From NCBI RefSeq assembly GCF_025457425.1, contig NZ_JAMXIA010000001.1:1612001-1676000 (forward strand): 64,000 nt of DNA. The letters run 5' to 3'. Made by a program: the position numbers and the translations under genes. This DNA comes from Chryseobacterium foetidum (lineage in GTDB: Bacteria > Bacteroidota > Bacteroidia > Flavobacteriales > Weeksellaceae). The notes below the pieces were generated by a model. The model made no database searches. It saw only the letters and a program-made list of their open reading frames with translations, and was not told where the DNA came from. Below, piece after piece: positions 8,366-17,196 of this stretch (positions within the stretch are counted from its first letter, which is position 1; every line of letters starts with the position of its first letter).

Positions 8366-10978
8366 ATGAGTGTAGAAAAAGAAAGACTGAACAGCCACGA
8401 CTGGCAAAACTGGGGACCATACGTAAGCAACAGGCAATGGGGAAATGTGCGGGAAGACTACAGCCCAAACGGTAATGCATGGAATTTCACCAATCACGAC
8501 AGTGCTGAAAGCTACACCTACCGCTGGGGTGAAGAAGGCATCGCCGGAATCTCCGATCACAAACAGCTTCTTTGTTTTGCGCTGTCTTTCTGGAACGGGA
8601 AGGACAAAATGGTGAAAGAGCGTTTGTTCGGTCTCAGCAATCCGCAAGGGAATCATGGTGAAGATGTGAAAGAACTTTTTTACTACCTTGACAACACGCC
8701 TACTCACAGCTATATGAAGATGCTGTATAAATATCCCATCAATGAATTTCCTTACGATGATATCCTGAATGAAAACGCAAGCCGCAGCAAAAGGGAGCGT
8801 GAATACGAGATTATAGACACCGGAATTTTTGATAACGACGAATATTTTGATATTTTCATTGAATACTGCAAGGCAGATAAAAACGATATTTTAGTCCGAG
8901 TGACCGTTCATAACAGAAGCAAAGTGGATGCACCACTTACGGTATTGCCTACGCTTTGGTTCAGAAACAACTGGAAATGGGGTTACAATGAATATAAAGG
9001 ACAGCTCAACTCTTATTCAAACAATCACATCAACATTTACCACGACAGTATTGGAATTAAAAAACTTTATACTAAATCTTTAGGCGAAACACTTTTCTGC
9101 GAAAACGAAACCAACAGACCAAAAATCTACGGCTGCCCTGAAAAGGAAAACACTTACTACAAAGACGGAATTAATAATTATATCACCAAAAACGAAGCAA
9201 CCGTAAATCCTGAAAAACGTGGTTCCAAGGCTGCGATCTCAATCAATAAGGTGATAAAAGCAGGTGATTCTGAAGTTTTTGAGTTTAATCTCTCTTCGGA
9301 AGAAACGGACAGCCCGTTTGAAAATTTTGATCAGATTTTTGCACAGAGAATAAATGAGGCTGATGAATTTTATAAAAACATTCAGGAAGAAATTTTAAAT
9401 GAAGATGAAAGAAATGTTCAGAGACAGGCTTTTGCAGGTCTTCTCTGGAACAAACAGTTCTATCACTATAACGTTGGAAAATGGCTGAAAGGAGATCCTA
9501 ATTTTGAAGCTCCCAGAAATTTCAATGATTATGTAAGAAATGTAGAATGGGATCATCTTCACAACAAGGATATTATCTCAATGCCCGACAAATGGGAATA
9601 TCCCTGGTATGCGACGTGGGATCTGGCATTCCATTGTGTTCCGTTTGCCATCATTGACGCAGATTTTGCAAAAAACCAGTTGCTTCTATTGACCAAAGAA
9701 TGGTACATGCATCCAAACGGACAAATGCCTGCCTATGAATGGAATCTGAGTGATGTGAATCCGCCTGTACATGCGTGGTCGTGCTTCAGGGTTTTTAAAA
9801 TTGATGAAAAACACAACGGGAAACCGGATCTTCTTTTTTTGGAAAAAGTGTTCCAGAAGCTGCTTCTTAATTTCACGTGGTGGGTCAACAGAAAAGATAA
9901 AAACGGGCAGAATATCTTCGGTGGAGGTTTTCTTGGTTTGGATAACATTGGTGCCTTTGACCGTAATATGGAACTGAGAGACGGTGAACATCTGGAACAG
10001 GCCGATGGTACCAGCTGGATGGCAATGTATGCACTCAACATGATGAGAATTGCCATGGAACTGGCTCAGTATTATCAGGTTTATGAAGACATGGCAATCA
10101 AGTTCTTTGAACATTATCTTTACATCGCCGAGGCCATGGAAAATCTTGGTGAAGGCACAAAAGGTCTTTGGAATGAAGAAGATGGCTTTTTCTATGACGT
10201 TTTACAATTGCAAAGCGGTGATGCGGTTTCGTTGAGACTGAGAAGTATTGTCGGATTAATACCGTTGTTTGCGGTAGAAATTATCGATCATCATTTGCTT
10301 GAAAAGATGCCGAATTTTCAGGGAAGAATGGAATGGATTCTTAAAAACAAGCCCGAGCTCGCCAAACTAGTTTCCCATTGGGATGAAGAAGGACAGGGGC
10401 GTAAGCATTTAATGAGCATCGTAAGAAGAACGCGGTTAACCAAAGTGCTGACAAGAATGCTTGATGAAAAAGAATTTCTGAGTCAGTATGGAATTCGTGC
10501 CATGTCTAAAGTGTATGAAGAAAACCCATTTATTTTTTCGATAGACGGCGTTGAGAATATTGTTTACTATACTCCTGCAGAAAGTGACAGCCGGATGTTT
10601 GGAGGAAACAGCAACTGGCGCGGCCCGATTTGGTTTCCTATAAATTTTCTGATTGTGGAAAGTCTTCAGCGTTTCCATTTTTATTACGGAAACAGTTTTA
10701 AGGTAGAATTTCCTACGGGAAGCGGCGAAAAGAAAAATCTTGATGAAGTAGCACAGGACATCAGCCACAGACTTTGCTCAATATTTTTGAAGGATGAAAA
10801 CGGCAGAAGAGCTTTCAACGGCGAATATGATAAATTTAATTTCGACGAGAACTTCAAGGATTATATCACATTTTTTGAGTATTTCCATGGCGACAATGGT
10901 CGTGGTGTAGGAGCTTCTCACCAAACCGGCTGGACGGCTACTGTTGCTAAACTTTTGAAACCGAGAATGAATTTTTAA
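8366..10978 (+). CDS. GH63-like glucosidase, MGH1-like glycoside hydrolase, cytoplasmic
   Basis: The 870-residue protein has no signal peptide and reads as a glucosidase of the GH63 clan with an (alpha/alpha)6-barrel catalytic half. Recognisable segments are WGPYVSNRQWG at the N-terminus, WEYPWYATWDLAFH (about 410-425), MPAYEWNLSDVNPPVHAW (about 453-470), the DGEHLEQADGTSWMAMY region, and FGGNSNWRGPIWFP followed by the C-terminal GVGASHQTGWTA. Family members hydrolyse alpha-glucosidic or mannosylglycerate-type linkages; the substrate here is not readable. The start is supported by an AAGGAG Shine-Dalgarno-like sequence at 8356-8361, which is unusual for this phylum. It stands alone between divergent metX and a T9SS cargo gene. 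Confidence 0.85.
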   Translation: MSVEKERLNSHDWQNWGPYVSNRQWGNVREDYSPNGNAWNFTNHDSAESYTYRWGEEGIAGISDHKQLLCFALSFWNGKDKMVKERLFGLSNPQGNHGEDVKELFYYLDNTPTHSYMKMLYKYPINEFPYDDILNENASRSKREREYEIIDTGIFDNDEYFDIFIEYCKADKNDILVRVTVHNRSKVDAPLTVLPTLWFRNNWKWGYNEYKGQLNSYSNNHINIYHDSIGIKKLYTKSLGETLFCENETNRPKIYGCPEKENTYYKDGINNYITKNEATVNPEKRGSKAAISINKVIKAGDSEVFEFNLSSEETDSPFENFDQIFAQRINEADEFYKNIQEEILNEDERNVQRQAFAGLLWNKQFYHYNVGKWLKGDPNFEAPRNFNDYVRNVEWDHLHNKDIISMPDKWEYPWYATWDLAFHCVPFAIIDADFAKNQLLLLTKEWYMHPNGQMPAYEWNLSDVNPPVHAWSCFRVFKIDEKHNGKPDLLFLEKVFQKLLLNFTWWVNRKDKNGQNIFGGGFLGLDNIGAFDRNMELRDGEHLEQADGTSWMAMYALNMMRIAMELAQYYQVYEDMAIKFFEHYLYIAEAMENLGEGTKGLWNEEDGFFYDVLQLQSGDAVSLRLRSIVGLIPLFAVEIIDHHLLEKMPNFQGRMEWILKNKPELAKLVSHWDEEGQGRKHLMSIVRRTRLTKVLTRMLDEKEFLSQYGIRAMSKVYEENPFIFSIDGVENIVYYTPAESDSRMFGGNSNWRGPIWFPINFLIVESLQRFHFYYGNSFKVEFPTGSGEKKNLDEVAQDISHRLCSIFLKDENGRRAFNGEYDKFNFDENFKDYITFFEYFHGDNGRGVGASHQTGWTATVAKLLKPRMNF

Positions 10979-10999
10979 TACATCATCTGAATTAATTTT

Positions 11000-11016
11000 A
11001 AAATTAAATTCGTAAA
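11000..11016. repeat. 17-bp direct repeat, right copy flanking the GH63-like gene
   Basis: This is an identical copy of AAAATTAAATTCGTAAA found at 8335-8351. The distance between copies is 2665 bases, almost exactly the gene. Confidence 0.7.
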
Positions 11017-11017
11017 A

Positions 11018-11052
11018 AATCCTCTTTCTAATTTGAGAGAGGATTCTTTTAT
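11018..11052 (+). terminator. Rho-independent terminator of the glucosidase gene
   Basis: An 11-bp stem (AATCCTCTTTC paired with GAGAGAGGATT, one G-T pair) with a TAATTT loop is followed by CTTTTAT. It lies 40 bases past the glucosidase stop. The remaining ~200 bases before the next gene are AT-rich with no clear promoter box. Confidence 0.75.
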
Positions 11053-11248
11053 ATCTGAAGTATAATTAAAAACTAAAAAGGCAAAAAATTACGGTTTTAT
11101 CAAATTCCTGGTTTCGAACATTCACAAAAATATATGACAAAATCACAATTTTAAATTAACAACAACAATAAGTGAATCATATTGCTGAAAAATTAAAATA
11201 ATTGCGAAACAATTATTATATTAGCAGTTCAAATCAAATTATTAATTT

Positions 11249-12925
11249 ATGAAAACAAAACTACTGTCTGTAGCTGGGGTTGTTCTGTCCAGCATTTTAG
11301 TCAATTCATTAAATGCTCAGGAATACCAGCCGATTTCGTTATCAGGCTTTAATGCCGATGTAATTGCAAATGGCGTTGGAACTTCGGCAACGTCTACAAA
11401 TAATGATGTGGATGGGGTAAGCTATAATTTTATATCAAGAGACTTTCAGCTTACAGCAACCAGCACTCCACTCACATACGGCTTACCTACAAACGGAATT
11501 ATCAGTACTGCTGTGGCTTCAACATCTGGACTCCAGTATCAACTTGCTCCTTACAGTTCTAATAATTCTCTAAGGTTAGAAACTGCTGGTACTTCAGGGA
11601 CATTAACATTATCCACTCCTGTTGCAGCATTAAGTTTATATATGCTGGCCACTGGCGGAAGCGGCGCCTGTACAGTAGATGTAACCGTAAATTTCTCTGA
11701 TAATACGACACAGGTTTTCGCAGGACAAAGTATTTCAGACTGGTATGGAGGCACCAATTACGCCATTCAGGGGATTGGTAGAATCAACAGAAACAATGAT
11801 AATTTGGAATCCGGCGGTGGTACCAATCCAAGACTTTATCAGATTCCAATGGCAATTTCTGCAGCCAATCAGTCAAAACTTATTCAAAGTATTACGGTAA
11901 CTAAGACAGGAACAGGCGGAATACCTAATATTTTTGCTTTCTCAGGTGATTTATACACCAGCTGCCCGGCTCCTACCAATTTCACATCTACTACAACGAT
12001 GAATAGTGCAACCGTAAACTGGACAGCTCCTACAACAGCCCCTACAGCTGGCTATCAGTATTATCTTACAACATCATCTACTCCACCTACAGCTACTACC
12101 ACTCCATCCGGAAGTGTAGCTGCCGGTACAACAACGCTTAATTTACCAGGACTTCAGACCGGGCAGACATACAATCTCTGGATCCGTTCAAACTGTGGAG
12201 CGTCACTGGGATTCTGGAAAATGACCAGCTTTACGACAGGACAGATTTCAGTAACTTATTCAGCCGGCGATATTAATACAGAATTTAATAGCTCTGTAAG
12301 TGCAACAAGCACAACCAACTGCCCTGGAACTATGTCTGTTACAATTCCTGCCGGATACAAAATTAATTCAACAAGCGTTTCTTACAATATGACCACCGCA
12401 GATAACGGATGGATGTCGGAACAAAGAAGTATTTTGGTATGTTCGACTAATGGAAATACAGAGTCTGCCATATCCTCAGGAAGTGGTAGTAACGCAGGAA
12501 CATTTTCCTATAACAGAACAGGCCTGGCGCTTGCTAATGATCTGACAGGCACTGTAAATTTTGAACTTCGTGCATGGAGAACGTATGGCGGATCTGCATG
12601 TTCTGCAACGCACAATAAAGTAGACAACAATACATGGAAAGTGACTGTTACCCTGGAAGCCCTTCCTCAACTGGCAACGGCCGAAACTCAAAACAAAACA
12701 AAAGAGATCTCTGCATATCCTAATCCTTTTCAGGATGTGTTGAACATTAAAAATCATGGAGATATCAGAAAAATAACGATCACAGATTTCTCTGGAATTA
12801 ATTTAAAAACAATTGAAAAGCCATCAGCTACAATTCAGTTATCTGATTTAAAATCTGGCGTTTATATTCTTACTTCTATTATGAATGACGGTTCTGTAAA
12901 GAGCATGAAAATTATCAAAAAATAG
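11249..12925 (+). CDS. Secreted Fn3-domain protein with T9SS type A sorting domain
   Basis: The 558-residue protein has a signal peptide (residues 1-23, ending LNAQ). Residues ~25-235 are a region of unknown fold rich in Ser/Thr/Asn. A fibronectin type III domain follows at ~238-330 (PTNFTSTTTMNSATVNW to TYNLWIRSNCG), then a second beta-rich domain of ~140 residues with two cysteine pairs. Residues ~485-558 form a type IX secretion sorting domain: AYPNPFQDVLNI, then LKSGVYILTS and KSMKIIKK. It should be exported by Sec, carried across the outer membrane by T9SS and released or anchored on the surface. No catalytic motif was seen, so a binding or adhesion role is a guess. Confidence 0.88.
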   Translation: MKTKLLSVAGVVLSSILVNSLNAQEYQPISLSGFNADVIANGVGTSATSTNNDVDGVSYNFISRDFQLTATSTPLTYGLPTNGIISTAVASTSGLQYQLAPYSSNNSLRLETAGTSGTLTLSTPVAALSLYMLATGGSGACTVDVTVNFSDNTTQVFAGQSISDWYGGTNYAIQGIGRINRNNDNLESGGGTNPRLYQIPMAISAANQSKLIQSITVTKTGTGGIPNIFAFSGDLYTSCPAPTNFTSTTTMNSATVNWTAPTTAPTAGYQYYLTTSSTPPTATTTPSGSVAAGTTTLNLPGLQTGQTYNLWIRSNCGASLGFWKMTSFTTGQISVTYSAGDINTEFNSSVSATSTTNCPGTMSVTIPAGYKINSTSVSYNMTTADNGWMSEQRSILVCSTNGNTESAISSGSGSNAGTFSYNRTGLALANDLTGTVNFELRAWRTYGGSACSATHNKVDNNTWKVTVTLEALPQLATAETQNKTKEISAYPNPFQDVLNIKNHGDIRKITITDFSGINLKTIEKPSATIQLSDLKSGVYILTSIMNDGSVKSMKIIKK

Positions 12926-12940
12926 ATTCTTATAAAAGAT

Positions 12941-12974
12941 AAAATCCGTTCTGCAAAACAGAGCGGATTTTTTT
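12941..12974. terminator. Bidirectional terminator between the T9SS cargo gene and osmC-like gene
   Basis: A 12-bp stem (AAATCCGTTCTG with CAGAGCGGATTT, one G-T pair), with a CAAAA loop and a run of T on the plus side and of A on the left, sits between two convergent genes. Confidence 0.85.
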
Positions 12975-12996
12975 ATGCTTAAAATTTTTCTAAATT

Positions 12997-13422
12997 TTAT
13001 AAAACTACTTTTTCTCCATTGACAAAAACTTCGTAGCTGATTTCTACATTCGGTTCCAAAGTTTTTGAGACGGAACAGTATTTTTCAAAAGATAATTCTG
13101 AAGCTTTTAATGCTTTTTTTGGATCGATATTCCCTTCCAGGAAGAATTTTACAATCATTGATTTAAATGGTTTTGCATCATCAACGGGAATTCTTTCGCC
13201 TTCCACTTCAGCTTTGAAACCTGTGATTTCCTGTCTTTGTTTTTTCAAAATTGAAACGACGTCAATTCCGCTGCATCCTGCTACCGCCATCATGACGCTT
13301 TCCATGGGAGAAACGCCTTTTGCTCCAGGTTGCGAAGTGTTATCTAAAAGAATTGAATTTCCCTGTGCGTTGGTGCATTCAAATAAAAAATCGTCATTGA
13401 TTCGGTTGAGGGTTATTTTCAT
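12997..13422 (-). CDS. OsmC/Ohr family protein
   Basis: The 141-residue protein fits the OsmC family in size. It has the segment SPMESVMMAVAGCSGIDVVSIL (about 39-60), which carries one conserved family cysteine, and a second cysteine in EKYCSVSKTLEPN near residue 114. Members are peroxiredoxin-like thiol peroxidases that detoxify organic hydroperoxides, though many of the small members in this branch have no proven substrate. The gene stands alone, convergent with the T9SS cargo gene. Its start codon overlaps a tandem heptamer array, so translation could depend on repeat number. Confidence 0.88.
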   Translation of the reverse strand: MKITLNRINDDFLFECTNAQGNSILLDNTSQPGAKGVSPMESVMMAVAGCSGIDVVSILKKQRQEITGFKAEVEGERIPVDDAKPFKSMIVKFFLEGNIDPKKALKASELSFEKYCSVSKTLEPNVEISYEVFVNGEKVVL

Positions 13423-13447
13423 GAGTAATGAGTAATGAGTAATGAGT
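13421..13447. repeat. Heptanucleotide tandem repeat at the start codon of the osmC-like gene
   Basis: The plus strand reads ATGAGTA three times and then ATGAGT. On the coding (minus) strand this is ACTCATT repeated and running directly into the ATG of the OsmC-family gene. The repeat takes the place of the ribosome-binding region. Confidence 0.9.
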
Positions 13448-13527
13448 GTAAAATTACAAAATCAATTTTGAAATTTTATAAGTACAGAAAATCTCTTTAG
13501 ATTAAAATATATCATCATCAGAATAAT

Positions 13528-14253
13528 TCATAGAAAATACAGATAAATTATTAAGGTAGGAATCAGATTATTCAAAATATGCACAGACAAACAATATAAA
13601 AAGCCATATTTTATTCTTATGAAACCTGCAGTAAGTCCAAAAATCAGTTGAGGCAGTATTATCAAGGGATATACTAAATATTTATCTAAACTTATTTGAA
13701 AATTTGATATATGTAAAAAAGCAAAAATTAGTGATGAAATATAAAATACAGTTCGGAAATTATTCTCAAAAAAATAAGCAAGCATTCCTTCATATTTCTT
13801 ATAAGCAAAATAAAAGATGATTCCAATAAGAATTGAAATCATTAGTGAGGATATGATTCTTATCAAATAATAATTTTCGCCGATAAATATGTCCCGAGTT
13901 TTAAGGAAGTTATTAATAATTAAAAAAAATAATCCAGCAGTAGTAAAGGACAAGTTACATCTTGAGTAAATTAGCGATAATCTAAATACTATTTCTTCTA
14001 TCAATGGTAAAAAGAAACATGATAAAAAAATATAACCAAAATTCAGATCAATATGTTCAGCTTTTCTTTGAGGTGTATCAATAAAATAATAAACAGCAAT
14101 TGAAATAGAAGTACTTAATATTAAACAAAATAAGTAAATAAAAAATGTTTCAGAAATTTTCCTGTATAAAGGCCTATGCGACGTTATTAAAAGTGGCGTA
14201 AAAATAAATTTAAAATAATCAGCGAAAAAAGCAAACTTAATGAGATATGACAT
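13528..14253 (-). CDS. CPBP family intramembrane glutamic endopeptidase
   Basis: The 241-residue protein has about six hydrophobic segments and the three CPBP/Abi motifs: EEIVFR (about residues 81-86), FLHIS (about 183-187) and HILNN (about 225-229). The family comprises membrane-embedded proteases (the CAAX-protease/Rce1 clan). In bacteria they are linked to bacteriocin immunity or maturation and to stress, mostly unproven. It is on the same strand as the DUF58 gene but 42 bases downstream with its own AT-rich spacer. Base composition is more AT-rich than its neighbours, which may mean later acquisition (inference). Confidence 0.82.
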   Translation of the reverse strand: MSYLIKFAFFADYFKFIFTPLLITSHRPLYRKISETFFIYLFCLILSTSISIAVYYFIDTPQRKAEHIDLNFGYIFLSCFFLPLIEEIVFRLSLIYSRCNLSFTTAGLFFLIINNFLKTRDIFIGENYYLIRIISSLMISILIGIIFYFAYKKYEGMLAYFFENNFRTVFYISSLIFAFLHISNFQISLDKYLVYPLIILPQLIFGLTAGFIRIKYGFLYCLSVHILNNLIPTLIIYLYFL

Positions 14254-14295
14254 TATTAGAGATAGGGATAAAGAGCTGTTTAATTCTATCTTAAT

Positions 14296-15618
14296 TTACA
14301 AAATTCCTCTTGCTTTAATCTCAAGATATTTATTAATCACCTCAATATTCAGATTTTCGGGAAGGGTGTAGACAGAAAAAATTCCGTATTTTCGGAGTTC
14401 CTGAATGATGAGTTTCTTTTCAAATTCAAATTTCTCGGCGATGATCTGGTCATAGACTTCCTGAGTGTTCTCAGGTTTTTTGCCGATAAGCTGATGCAGT
14501 TCAGAATTTTTGAAGAAAACCACGACGAGTAAATGATTTTTGGCAATTCCTCGAAGGTATTTCATTTGGCGGTTGAGCCCGTCTAAAGTTTCAAAATTGG
14601 TAAAAAGCAAAACCAGACTTCTCTGATTCAATGAAAATTTTACGTCCTGATACAATCTGTTGAAATCACTCTCAAAAAAATCGGTTTTCACATTGTATAA
14701 AGCTTCGGAAATCTTTTTCAGTTGGCCAGATTTATTGTCTGCAGCTACTTTGTTTTCTGCTTTTTTAGAGAAAGTCATCATTCCGGCTCGGTCGCTTTTC
14801 TTCAAAATAATATGTGATAAAGCCATGGACGCATTGATGGAATAATCCAGTAAACTCAATCCTTTGAAAGGCATTTTCATTGTTCTGCCTTTGTCAATAA
14901 TCATGAAAATACGCTGCGATTTTTCGTCCTGAAACTGATTTACCATCAACCTGTTGGTTTTGGAAGTCGCTTTCCAGTTCACCGTACGGATGTCATCGCC
15001 AGGAACGTATTCTTTAATCTGCTCAAATTCCATCGTGTGTCCCAGCTTTCTGATTTTTTTGATGCCGCCCAAAAGGACTTCATTCTGCAAAGCCATTAAT
15101 TCATATTTCCTTAAATGAATAAACGAAGGATACGTTGCCAGCATCGCATCTTTCTGAAATCTGAATCTTTTTGCCACAAATCCCAATGGCGAAGATGCGT
15201 AAACATTTAAAGCTCCAAAACTGTATTCACCACGCTCTTTTGGCTCTAAAATATATTGGAAATAGGCGTTTTTTCCACTTTCAATCTGCTTTTTAATTAA
15301 AAAATTCCTCTTCTGAAACTGAAATGGTATTTCATCAATCACATTGACATTGACTTTAAAACTGTAATTATTTCTAAGGTCAATCTTCACTGGATTTTCG
15401 TCACCGTTTGAAAGTTTTTCAGGTAAAATTCTCTGTGCCGAAATGTTTTCTTTTCTGCTGAATAAAAACAGGGATTCCACCATTGCCGCAAGAAAAACCA
15501 GCAGCAGTAAAACATGCGCCACGACCATCATCCACGGAAAGAAGAATGCAAAAACATACACAATTCCCACTATGATGAGCGCCAGAAAAAAACGGGTATG
15601 GATGTAGAGATTTTTCAT
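14296..15618 (-). CDS. DUF58 domain protein of the MoxR-associated membrane cluster
   Basis: The 440-residue protein starts with two transmembrane segments (about 8-50), followed by a beta-rich region and the DUF58 signature around YVPGDDIRTVNWKATSKTN (about 203-221). A von Willebrand A-like fold follows, with IIDKGRTM as the probable divergent metal site. DUF58 proteins almost always sit next to a MoxR AAA+ ATPase, as here (MoxR at 16105-17133). They are thought to be its partner in assembling or remodelling envelope complexes. A lipoprotein gene (15650-16084) is placed between the two, which is not typical. Confidence 0.9.
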   Translation of the reverse strand: MKNLYIHTRFFLALIIVGIVYVFAFFFPWMMVVAHVLLLLVFLAAMVESLFLFSRKENISAQRILPEKLSNGDENPVKIDLRNNYSFKVNVNVIDEIPFQFQKRNFLIKKQIESGKNAYFQYILEPKERGEYSFGALNVYASSPLGFVAKRFRFQKDAMLATYPSFIHLRKYELMALQNEVLLGGIKKIRKLGHTMEFEQIKEYVPGDDIRTVNWKATSKTNRLMVNQFQDEKSQRIFMIIDKGRTMKMPFKGLSLLDYSINASMALSHIILKKSDRAGMMTFSKKAENKVAADNKSGQLKKISEALYNVKTDFFESDFNRLYQDVKFSLNQRSLVLLFTNFETLDGLNRQMKYLRGIAKNHLLVVVFFKNSELHQLIGKKPENTQEVYDQIIAEKFEFEKKLIIQELRKYGIFSVYTLPENLNIEVINKYLEIKARGIL

Positions 15619-15649
15619 TGATTTTAAAGTTAAAAGTCTTCAGACTTAC

Positions 15650-16084
15650 TTATTGTGAAAGGATGTAGTATATTTCTTTTTCATTCTTATTTTTTAAGAT
15701 GAAAAATCTTTCTACCTTAATAATTTCAAGATTTGTTTTATCCATCATTTCCAAATTAAGAAACCAATTGGGTTTATTTTTACTGTTATTTCGCATTTCA
15801 TTCTCAAATAATTCTACATTAATTTCCTGATTTTTTGAAAAAATTGAGTCATATAATTCTGAGTTTTTGTAGCTAAATTTCCCAAATGCATTTTGGGAAT
15901 CTAAATAAGAGATGTTTCTTAATTTAGTAGCGTCAGAATAAATAATTGGCGGAAACCAGCCCTTATTTCTTTGATTCATTTGATTAAACTCATCAAACGT
16001 TTTGTAATTCTGCTCATACCCATTACTACAACTCAAAATACAAGTCATTATAATAGACATTATCAAAATTCTCAGTTTGCTCAT
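15650..16084 (-). CDS. Predicted lipoprotein of unknown function
   Basis: Using the ATG at 16084 the protein has 144 residues. It has a lipoprotein signal (hydrophobic stretch then CILSCSNG, lipidated Cys at ~19). A TTG nine bases further upstream is a weaker start. The mature part is polar, with an Asn/Lys-rich centre and a hydrophobic strand pattern near the end (LEIIKVERFFIL...KEIYYILSQ). No domain was recognised. It lies 20 bases after MoxR and 31 before DUF58 on the same strand, so it is likely cotranscribed with them. Confidence 0.7.
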   Translation of the reverse strand: MSKLRILIMSIIMTCILSCSNGYEQNYKTFDEFNQMNQRNKGWFPPIIYSDATKLRNISYLDSQNAFGKFSYKNSELYDSIFSKNQEINVELFENEMRNNSKNKPNWFLNLEMMDKTNLEIIKVERFFILKNKNEKEIYYILSQ

Positions 16085-16104
16085 ACAACTCAAATATTCA
16101 GATT

Positions 16105-17133
16105 CTACCTCGGAATTTCAATTCCTTCTAAAATCTGTCTGATAATTTCGTCGGCGGTAAGACCTTCCATTTCACGCTCAGGAGATACGATTACACGGTG
16201 TCTTAAAACAGCAAAACTCGCTTCCTTGATGTCTTCAGGAGTTACAAAATCTCTTCCTCTCAATGCAGCAAAAGCTTTTGATGCTGTAAGCAATGCCAAA
16301 CTTGCTCTCGGAGACGCACCCAAATATAAAAACTGATTTTCTCTTGTATTGGAAATGATTTTAGCGATATATTCAATCAGCTGAGATTCTACAACGATTT
16401 CTTTTACTAAATTCTGATAGGTTTTCAGCTGACTTGCTGTAATTACTTTGTTGATACCTTCAGTCTTATCTTCAACACGGCTTTCGTGCTGGTTTTTGAT
16501 AATGGCAATTTCCTGTTCTAAATTTGGATAGCCAACATTGATTTTAAATAAAAATCTATCCAGCTGAGCTTCCGGAAGACGGTATGTTCCTTCGTGCTCG
16601 ATTGGGTTTTGGGTGGCGATGACGATGAAAGGTTCATCCATCTGATAACGGATTCCGTCCATCGTGATTTGTCTTTCCTCCATCACTTCAAATAACGCGG
16701 ATTGCGTTTTCGCAGGTGAACGGTTGATTTCATCAATCAAAACAAAGCTTGAAAAGATAGGACCTTTTTTAAATTCAAATTCAGAATTTTTGACGTTAAA
16801 AACTGATGTTCCCAAAATGTCCGAAGGCATCAAATCCGGTGTAAACTGAATTCTGCTGAAATCGACCTCGATCGTTTTTGCCAAAAGCTTTGCCGTGATG
16901 GTTTTTGCCACTCCCGGAACGCCTTCAATCAGAACATGACCGTTGGAAAGTAATGCTGCGAGCAAATGCTCAATCATATCTTCCTGACCTACAATCACTT
17001 TTGCCAGTTCAGATTTTACTTTTTGCAGACTGTTTTTCAGATCGATCATGTCGATTCTCAATTCGAAGTTATTGTCTTCTTTCTGCAGATTGATTCCTTT
17101 GTTTTCTGTATTTTGATTTTCAATGTTTTCCAT
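16105..17133 (-). CDS. MoxR family AAA+ ATPase
   Basis: The 342-residue protein has Walker A GVPGVAKT (71-78), Walker B VLIDEINR, the MoxR-typical DGIRYQMDEPFIVIATQNP segment (sensor 1), and the lid region LGASPRASLALL (sensor 2 arginine). MoxR ATPases act as chaperone-like machines that mature or insert metal centres and envelope complexes, usually with a VWA/DUF58 partner. Here it is embedded in a run of membrane-protein genes (SpoIIM-like, DUF4129, DUF4350, DUF58), which is the common Bacteroidota arrangement. Soluble cytoplasmic location is expected. Confidence 0.95.
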   Translation of the reverse strand: MENIENQNTENKGINLQKEDNNFELRIDMIDLKNSLQKVKSELAKVIVGQEDMIEHLLAALLSNGHVLIEGVPGVAKTITAKLLAKTIEVDFSRIQFTPDLMPSDILGTSVFNVKNSEFEFKKGPIFSSFVLIDEINRSPAKTQSALFEVMEERQITMDGIRYQMDEPFIVIATQNPIEHEGTYRLPEAQLDRFLFKINVGYPNLEQEIAIIKNQHESRVEDKTEGINKVITASQLKTYQNLVKEIVVESQLIEYIAKIISNTRENQFLYLGASPRASLALLTASKAFAALRGRDFVTPEDIKEASFAVLRHRVIVSPEREMEGLTADEIIRQILEGIEIPR

Positions 17134-17196
17134 TGTTTGTTTTTTTAATGTTTTAAATTAGATCGAAGAATTTTAACCTGTGATTTAATTTTATAA

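Noticed and set aside
8339..8707. Minus-strand reading frame over the start of the GH63-like gene
   Set aside because: The plus-strand gene is well supported by family motifs; the overlap frame has no recognisable protein character.
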